Source of the DNA: RBG-16-64-43 sp035288225
GTDB lineage: Bacteria; Chloroflexota; Anaerolineae; Anaerolineales; RBG-16-64-43
DNA length: 11,484 nucleotides
Assembly (NCBI GenBank): GCA_035288225.1
Contig: DATEAT010000094.1
Location: 1-11,484, forward strand
Direction of reading: 5' to 3'
Shown here: piece after piece, positions 7,241-11,484 of the stretch
Layout: each line of letters begins with the position of its first letter
Numbering within the stretch: position 1 is the first letter of the stretch
Notes under the pieces: generated by a model
Told to the model about the DNA's origin: nothing
Databases searched by the model: none
Seen by the model: only the letters and a program-made list of their open reading frames with translations
Made by a program: the position numbers and the translations under genes

Positions 7241-7465
7241 GGGTTTGCCGGCGCAGTTGCCTGCACCGTCTTGACCCTGGGATTGTGCGGGGGAACCCCG
7301 CGGGGGGAAGGAGATGGGCGGTGGCACGCCCAGAGGGCTTCCGCTGATCTGTCGATTTTCTCTCCGGCAGCGCCGGAGATTAACCCTGCCGTGCGGCAAG
7401 GAACCCTCTGCCTCGTCAACCTGCGGCGGCGCGCAGCGAGCCTCGCAGCCACAGGTCCATGCGCT
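7241..7465 (-). ncRNA. glmS ribozyme (glucosamine-6-phosphate-responsive self-cleaving riboswitch), variant form
   Basis: Read on the minus strand. A-GCGC, the cleavage-site motif, places the cut between 7465 and 7464. It is followed by AUGGACC (7460-7454). A 9-bp P2-type stem pairs ACCUGUGGC with GCCGCAGGU. Then comes GUUGACGAGG (7420-7411), the hallmark motif; its second G (7417) matches the catalytic G40 of the Thermoanaerobacter ribozyme. CAGAGGG (7410-7404) pairs with CCCUCUG (7337-7331) as P1 does, with AGCGGAAG just before the 3' half. GGGCG/CGCCC (7331-7316) is a P3-like hairpin. GGUGCAG-GCAA-CUGCGCC (7267-7250), closed by GGGU/ACCC (7277-7241), resembles the GNRA-capped P4. Extra hairpins at 7398-7387, 7379-7361 and near 7302-7288 are unusual. 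In the known class, GlcN6P triggers cleavage and lowers glmS expression. Confidence 0.82.
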
Positions 7466-7531
7466 ATTCCTCCCCAAGCTCTGTGTGCTTCACCTCCCGC
7501 AGATTTGTATCGAACGGATAGGTGCGCCGGG

Positions 7532-7540
7532 ATTATATCA
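7532..7540 (-). promoter_or_regulatory. Extended -10 promoter for glmS
   Basis: On the minus strand 7540-7532 reads TGATATAAT, a perfect extended -10 element (TGn plus TATAAT). No good -35 hexamer lies 16-18 bp upstream, which extended -10 promoters can tolerate. Transcription would start near 7525, giving a leader of about 440 nt, with some 60 nt before the ribozyme cleavage site. Confidence 0.6.
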
Positions 7541-7625
7541 CCCGGCCGAGGCAGGTCCTTTCAGCGAATTCTGCGGCCCAGCCCAGCCAACGCGAGCGGC
7601 CTGCGGCGTGGGACCGCGTTCTCTT

Positions 7626-7634
7626 TGGTATACT
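7626..7634 (+). promoter_or_regulatory. Extended -10 promoter for the peptide-binding protein gene
   Basis: TGGTATACT at 7626-7634 is an extended -10 element (TGn plus TATACT) with no clear -35 hexamer. Transcription would start near 7641, leaving a leader of about 23 nt that includes the AGGAGG site at 7654-7659. It is divergent from the glmS promoter, about 90 bp away. Confidence 0.6.
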
Positions 7635-7663
7635 GGCCGCGCACGCTGTCCTCAGGAGGTTTT

Positions 7664-9244
7664 ATGCGCAAGTTCGGCGCCCGTCTTCTCGCGGCGGGCT
7701 TTATTTTGTGCGGGCTGCTCGCCGCCTGCGCCGCTCCCCCCTCCACGGTGAGTGAACTGCATTACGGTTTGACGCTCGTCCCCACCGGGCTCGACCCGCA
7801 TATCAATGCCTCGTCCGAACTCGGTATCCCGCTGCGCTCGGTGTACGACACGCTCATCTTCCGCAACGCACAGGGCCGCTTCGTGCCCGGGTTGGCCCGC
7901 GCCTGGACGATCAGCACCGACGGCCTGAGCTATACCTTCTCGCTGCGGGCCGGTGTGAGCTTTCACGACGGCACGCCCTTCGATGGCGATGCTGTGCGCA
8001 TCAACCTGGAGCGCATCCTCAACCCGGAGACGAAATCGCAGAAGGCGCGCTTCATGCTCGGCCCGCTCACCCGCGTCGAGGTACTCGACGCGCTGACTGT
8101 GCGTCTGAGCCTGAGCGAGCCGTTTGCGCCACTCCTGGATGCGTTATCGCAGCCGTATTGTGGCCTGGCGTCGCCGACGGCCCTCGCGCACTGGGGCGAC
8201 ACGGACTATCAGTTCCACCAGGTGGGCACCGGGCCGTACCGCTTCGCCGAATACGTCAGCGGGGATCATCTGACGCTCGAACGCAACCCGGACTACGCCT
8301 GGGGACCTTCCATCTATAACAATCGCAAGGCGGCCGTGGAGCGCATCATCTTCCGCTTCTACGCAGACCCGGCCACGCGCGCGCCTGCATTGCTCTCGGG
8401 CGAGGCCGACGTGATGGGCGAGCTGCCGCCGCAGGACGCTCTCCGCCTCAAGCAGGACCCCTCCTTCCAACTGGTGCCGGTTCCGATCCCCGGCCAGCCG
8501 CTGGCGCTCTACCTCAACACCCAGTCCCCGCCCACCGACGATTTGTCCGTTCGCCAGGCGCTGATCGTGAGTGCCGGCCGGCAAGCAATCATCGATACGA
8601 TCTTCGGCGGCCTCTCTCCGGTGGCCACCAGCCCCATCTCTTCCTCGACCTGGGGCTTTGTGGAGGTGGTACCGGCCGCGCAGGACACAGCGCGGGCCGA
8701 GGCCCTGCTGGATGAGGCCGGCTGGCTCCGCGAGCCTTCCTCCGAGTGGCGCGTCAGGAACGGCACAGCCCTGACCGTGGAGGTCGTCATCCCGCCGTGG
8801 GGCTTCAACCCACAGGTCGGCCAGATGCTCGAACAGCAATGGGAGGCGCTCGGCATTCGGGTCAACCTGACGCAGGTGGCCTCGTTCGCGGGGTTGCGTG
8901 AGGCGCAGGCCGCGGGCAAATACAACCTGCTCTCGATCAATCTCTCGGGCGCAGACCCCGACCTCATGCGGCCGTTCTTCGTGAGCGATGGGTCCTACAA
9001 TCTTTCGCGAGTGGCGGACGCGCAGCTCGATACACTGTTGGGTGACGCGGCGCGTGCCACCGACCCGGCGGAACGACTGCGGCTCATGGCCGAGGCCCAG
9101 CAGCGCGTTGCGGCGTTGGCGCTCGTCCTTCCGGTACGCGATTACGTCAACCTCAACATGGCACGCGCCGGGGTGGAAGGATTGAGCTACGATGCCCAGG
9201 GATGGTTCCCGCTGCTGATCGACGTGAGTCTGAAGCAACCCTGA
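7664..9244 (+). CDS. Peptide/oligopeptide-type ABC transporter substrate-binding lipoprotein (SBP family 5)
   Basis: A 526-residue extracytoplasmic solute-binding protein of the DppA/OppA type (SBP_bac_5). The N-terminus is a lipoprotein signal: MRKFGAR, a hydrophobic stretch, then the lipobox LAAC with Cys22 as the lipidated residue. The family core follows, with LDPHINASSELG near residue 40, VYDTLIF, SFHDGTPFDGDAV, and the conserved VGTGPYRFAEY. ATG at 7664 follows AGGAGG by four bases. The frame stays open far upstream, but that stretch crosses the promoter and lacks a signal peptide, so the later start is preferred. Relatives bind peptides, and also nickel, sugars or opines, so the ligand is not fixed. 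The two permeases downstream are its partners. Confidence 0.93.
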   Translation: MRKFGARLLAAGFILCGLLAACAAPPSTVSELHYGLTLVPTGLDPHINASSELGIPLRSVYDTLIFRNAQGRFVPGLARAWTISTDGLSYTFSLRAGVSFHDGTPFDGDAVRINLERILNPETKSQKARFMLGPLTRVEVLDALTVRLSLSEPFAPLLDALSQPYCGLASPTALAHWGDTDYQFHQVGTGPYRFAEYVSGDHLTLERNPDYAWGPSIYNNRKAAVERIIFRFYADPATRAPALLSGEADVMGELPPQDALRLKQDPSFQLVPVPIPGQPLALYLNTQSPPTDDLSVRQALIVSAGRQAIIDTIFGGLSPVATSPISSSTWGFVEVVPAAQDTARAEALLDEAGWLREPSSEWRVRNGTALTVEVVIPPWGFNPQVGQMLEQQWEALGIRVNLTQVASFAGLREAQAAGKYNLLSINLSGADPDLMRPFFVSDGSYNLSRVADAQLDTLLGDAARATDPAERLRLMAEAQQRVAALALVLPVRDYVNLNMARAGVEGLSYDAQGWFPLLIDVSLKQP

Positions 9245-9269
9245 AGCGTAGAATCGTGCCACCCGTGTT

Positions 9270-9332
9270 CCGCCCCGAGCCTGCCCCGCGACCGAGGATG
9301 TTGAAGCGCGAGGCGCACGGGCCTCGGGGCGG
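9270..9332 (+). other. 10-bp inverted repeat between binding-protein and permease genes
   Basis: CCGCCCCGAG (9270-9279) pairs perfectly with CTCGGGGCGG (9323-9332). The 43-base interior includes a small CGCG/CGCG pairing (9287-9290 with 9307-9310). The right arm ends nine bases before the permease ATG, where no ribosome-binding site is evident. There is no T-run, so it is not a simple terminator. It may protect the binding-protein mRNA or damp permease translation, keeping the binding protein in excess (inference). Confidence 0.55.
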
Positions 9333-9341
9333 CCTCTCCCA

Positions 9342-10295
9342 ATGAGCCTGCAGACTTTCCTTCGGCGAATTCTCGGCAGCCTGACCACCATCTGGTTTGT
9401 CACCACGTTGGTGTTCTTTGCCATACGCCTGAGCCATATCGACCCGCTGGCGGCGCTGCTCGGGCAGGGGCTGGCCAGCCAGGCCCAGGCGGCCGAGATG
9501 CGCACTGCGCTCGGCCTCGACCGCCCGCTGCTCCAGCAATACGCCCTCTTCCTGAGCGGCCTGGCACGCGGCGACCTGGGCCGATCGCTCTTCGACGGCC
9601 AGCCTGTCGTGCGCGCGATCGCTCAGAGCTTACGCTTCACGGCCCCCCTGGCGCTCTCGGCATGGCTGCTGGCCATCGCCCTCGGCCTCGCGCTCGGCAG
9701 CCTGGCCTCGCGTGCAAGCGCCTGGGAAGCCGGGCGCCCCGCCCGTTGGCTCGCGCGGCAGACAAGCGCCGCGCTCGTGCTGGGCACCTCCACCCCCGTG
9801 GCTTGGTCCGGCTTGCTCATCTTGTGGGCCGCGGTGCCGCTGCTTACGGGGCTGCACCCCGGGCCGGCGCGCGATGTGGCCCAGCTCGCGCTGCCGGCGC
9901 TGACGCTGGGCATTGCCTCGGGCTGCAGCCTCGGGCGCGTGGCGGAGGCCGGGCTCGCCCGTGCCCGCCGCGAGCCGTTCTTCATCGCCGCCCGCGCGCG
10001 GGGCATTCGCCCGGTGTGGCGGCTGGAGTGGTCCGCATTGCGCACCACGCTTGCGCCGGTCATCTCGTTGGCCGGGGTGGAGGCCGCATTCCTCCTCGGT
10101 GGAACGATGGTCACCGAGACTTTGTTCGCCCGCCCGGGGGTCGGCCGGCTGCTCGTCGAATCGATTCTGCGCGGCGATTTCCCGCTGGTGCAGGCAATCG
10201 TCGCCCTCATGGCGGCCGGGTATGCGCTCTTCAACCTGCTGGCCGATGTTCTGGCCAGCAGCCTCGACCCGCGGCTGCGTGAGGAGGCCGAGTGA
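9342..10295 (+). CDS. ABC transporter permease, OppB/DppB type
   Basis: A 317-residue inner-membrane permease of the binding-protein-dependent transport family. The N-terminal helix is at about 10-30. The family segment LGLDRPLLQQYALFLSGL (57-74) is followed by GDLGRSLFDGQPV. Further helices lie at about 100-122, 142-170, 182-200, 240-262 and 282-305. The cytoplasmic EAA loop, which docks on the ATPase, reads AARARGIRPVWR (216-227), followed by the usual ETLFARPGVGRLLVESI. The tail SLDPRLREE is typical. ATG at 9342 has no visible ribosome-binding site and lies just after a strong hairpin, so translation may be weak. It overlaps the next gene by four bases (GTGA). Confidence 0.93.
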   Translation: MSLQTFLRRILGSLTTIWFVTTLVFFAIRLSHIDPLAALLGQGLASQAQAAEMRTALGLDRPLLQQYALFLSGLARGDLGRSLFDGQPVVRAIAQSLRFTAPLALSAWLLAIALGLALGSLASRASAWEAGRPARWLARQTSAALVLGTSTPVAWSGLLILWAAVPLLTGLHPGPARDVAQLALPALTLGIASGCSLGRVAEAGLARARREPFFIAARARGIRPVWRLEWSALRTTLAPVISLAGVEAAFLLGGTMVTETLFARPGVGRLLVESILRGDFPLVQAIVALMAAGYALFNLLADVLASSLDPRLREEAE

Positions 10296-11116
10296 CATCG
10301 CGCCCCTCGCCCCCACGTCTCGCCTCGCTGATGACCCAGGCCCCGCGCGTGCGCCGCACGCCGTGGATCGCCCTGGCCTGGCTGGCCATCATCCTCCTGG
10401 GAGGTGTGTTGAGCGCGGGCGCAGCCCTCAACGCGCCGTTCGAATCGCTTGCGCCACCAAGCTCGATCCATCCCCTGGGCACCGACCTGCTCGGTCGCGA
10501 CGTGGGGCTGCGCCTACTGGCCGGCGGATTGCGCACGCTGCGCATGGCCGCCGCGGCCACACTGATTGCGGCGGTCCTGGGATCGATATGGGGGCTGGTG
10601 GCCGGCCACGCAGGCGGATGGTTGGAGTGGATCCTGGTTCACGCCAACGATGTGTTGCTCTCGGTGCCGGGCCTGGTGCTGGCATTGGTCGTGATCGCCG
10701 CGCTGGGGCAGCACGAGGCCACCATCATCCTGGCGGTCGGGCTGGGCGGCGTGGGGAGCTATGCCCGCCTGGCGCGTTCGGCCGCCGCCGAGACATCCCA
10801 CCGCTCCTTCGTTCTGGCCGCGCGCGTGCTTGGCGCGGGCGAGGTGCGCCTGCTCCAACACCATGTATTTCCAAACACCCTCGAGGCGCTCACCGCTTAC
10901 GCGCTTTTACATTTCGGTTGGGCTCTGGTAAACTCGGCCTCGTTGACATTCTTGGGATTGGGAGGCGCGCCTTCCATCCCCGACTGGGGCCAGATGCTCA
11001 ACGAGAGCCGGCTCGTGTTTCTCAACGCGCCCTGGCTCGCAGCAGCCCCCGGTACGGCTCTGGCCCTCACCGTCTTGGCAGTCCAGCGTCTGGGAGAGTG
11101 GATCGCCCAACCCTGA
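10292..11116 (+). CDS. ABC transporter permease, OppC/DppC type
   Basis: A 274-residue permease and the partner of the OppB-type subunit. The N-terminal helix lies at about 23-46. HPLGTDLLGRDV (60-71) is the OppC/DppC hallmark. Helices follow at about 85-105, 112-137, 143-158, 200-222 and 250-268. The EAA loop reads AARVLGAGEVRLLQHHVFPN (176-195), then SLTFLGLGG and IPDWGQML. GTG at 10292 overlaps the previous stop, with GGAGG four bases upstream; an internal ATG at 10331 is an alternative but loses that site. No ATP-binding subunit gene follows, although OppD/OppF partners are expected for this family. Confidence 0.93.
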   Translation: MTSRPSPPRLASLMTQAPRVRRTPWIALAWLAIILLGGVLSAGAALNAPFESLAPPSSIHPLGTDLLGRDVGLRLLAGGLRTLRMAAAATLIAAVLGSIWGLVAGHAGGWLEWILVHANDVLLSVPGLVLALVVIAALGQHEATIILAVGLGGVGSYARLARSAAAETSHRSFVLAARVLGAGEVRLLQHHVFPNTLEALTAYALLHFGWALVNSASLTFLGLGGAPSIPDWGQMLNESRLVFLNAPWLAAAPGTALALTVLAVQRLGEWIAQP

Positions 11117-11185
11117 GGCGGATCGCTGCGGGTGTGGAGCGCCCCGCCGCGGTCTGGCTGCGCAGTTCCGTTCCCGAGGTCATCC

Positions 11186-11484
11186 ATGACGATCGCTCTG
11201 CTCGTGTTGCTGGCTCTTGCGGTGGCGTTTGATTTCCTCAACGGATTCCACGACAGCAGCAACGTCGTGGCGACGGTCATCACCTCCGGCGCCATGCACC
11301 CACGGGTGGCTCTGTTCACGGCGGCCGCCGCTCATTTCATCGCACCGTTTGTCCTGCCTCTGGCTGTGGCCACCACCCTCGGGGAAGGCATGCTGCACGA
11401 TCAGGCCATCCAGATCAACGTCGTCATCGCCGGCTTGGCGGCGGCCGTCGTCTGGAACATCGTCACCTGGTATCTGGGCCTGCC
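11186..11484 (+). CDS. PiT-family inorganic phosphate transporter, N-terminal part (cut by window end)
   Basis: The first 99 codons of a gene that runs off the window. After MTIALLVLLALAVA comes FDFLNGFHDSSNVVATVITS, the N-terminal PiT signature region in which the Asn and Asp residues sit in the membrane transport path. Hydrophobic segments follow at about 41-60 and 74-97, ending NIVTWYLGLP at the edge, which in PiT proteins leads into the SSSHAL motif. Members carry phosphate with protons or sodium across the inner membrane. GAGG lies seven bases before the ATG. It is 69 bases after the permease stop with no terminator seen, so it could be co-transcribed, though it is functionally unrelated. 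Ion preference cannot be told from this fragment. Confidence 0.9.
   Translation, partial: MTIALLVLLALAVAFDFLNGFHDSSNVVATVITSGAMHPRVALFTAAAAHFIAPFVLPLAVATTLGEGMLHDQAIQINVVIAGLAAAVVWNIVTWYLGL

Noticed and set aside
7055..7663. Upstream extension of the binding-protein frame by 203 codons
   Set aside because: It overlaps the glmS start, its ribozyme and both promoters. The ATG at 7664 has a ribosome-binding site and a lipoprotein signal.
8144..9505. Open frame of 453 codons on the minus strand across the binding-protein gene
   Set aside because: The translated sequence is rich in Arg, His and Gln with no domain pattern; the plus-strand lipoprotein is well supported.
9913..11232. Open frame of 439 codons on the plus strand in another frame of the permeases
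   Set aside because: Both permease frames carry EAA loops and family motifs; this frame is low-complexity Arg/Pro/Gly sequence.
1..11484. tRNA, rRNA, CRISPR arrays, insertion sequences or attachment sites
   Set aside because: I saw no regularly spaced direct repeats, transposase motifs or tRNA-like cloverleaf in either strand by eye.

Overview
This is a GC-rich bacterial window holding ten protein genes on both strands. Six minus-strand genes (148-4856) read as one operon. Next comes glmS, also minus strand (5244-7085). A peptide-type ABC transporter set (7664-11116, plus strand) follows, and the window ends inside a phosphate-permease gene (11186 to the edge). High GC, GTG/TTG starts and this gene mix suggest an environmental bacterium; Chloroflexota (Anaerolineae-like) is my best guess, by inference only.

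The minus-strand operon runs ribA (GTP cyclohydrolase II), an MDR-family oxidoreductase, a 6-pyruvoyl-tetrahydropterin-synthase-like protein, a GT4 glycosyltransferase, a four-helix membrane protein and a SAM-dependent methyltransferase. The last four are packed with 1-bp and 4-bp overlaps or a 7-bp gap. No other riboflavin genes are near ribA. The PTPS-like protein keeps its zinc histidines and pterin-anchoring glutamate but has replaced the catalytic Cys, Asp and His. The oxidoreductase lacks the usual zinc ligands. Together they look like a pathway that starts from GTP and makes a glycosylated, methylated pterin- or pyrimidine-type product. This is the strongest candidate for an undescribed system.

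glmS ends in a perfect 10-bp-stem terminator. Its long leader carries what I read as a glmS ribozyme: the cleavage-site sequence, the catalytic-G motif GUUGACGAGG, the P1-type pairing, a P3-like hairpin and a GNRA-capped P4-like hairpin are all present in order. It has extra hairpins inserted in the P1 region and lies unusually far from the gene. An extended -10 box lies about 60 nt upstream of the cleavage site.

On the plus strand, an extended -10 promoter drives a lipoprotein peptide-binding protein, followed by two OppB/OppC-type permeases. A 10-bp hairpin separates the binding protein from the permeases. No ATPase gene follows; a PiT-type transporter begins instead, so the transporter must borrow ATPases from elsewhere.
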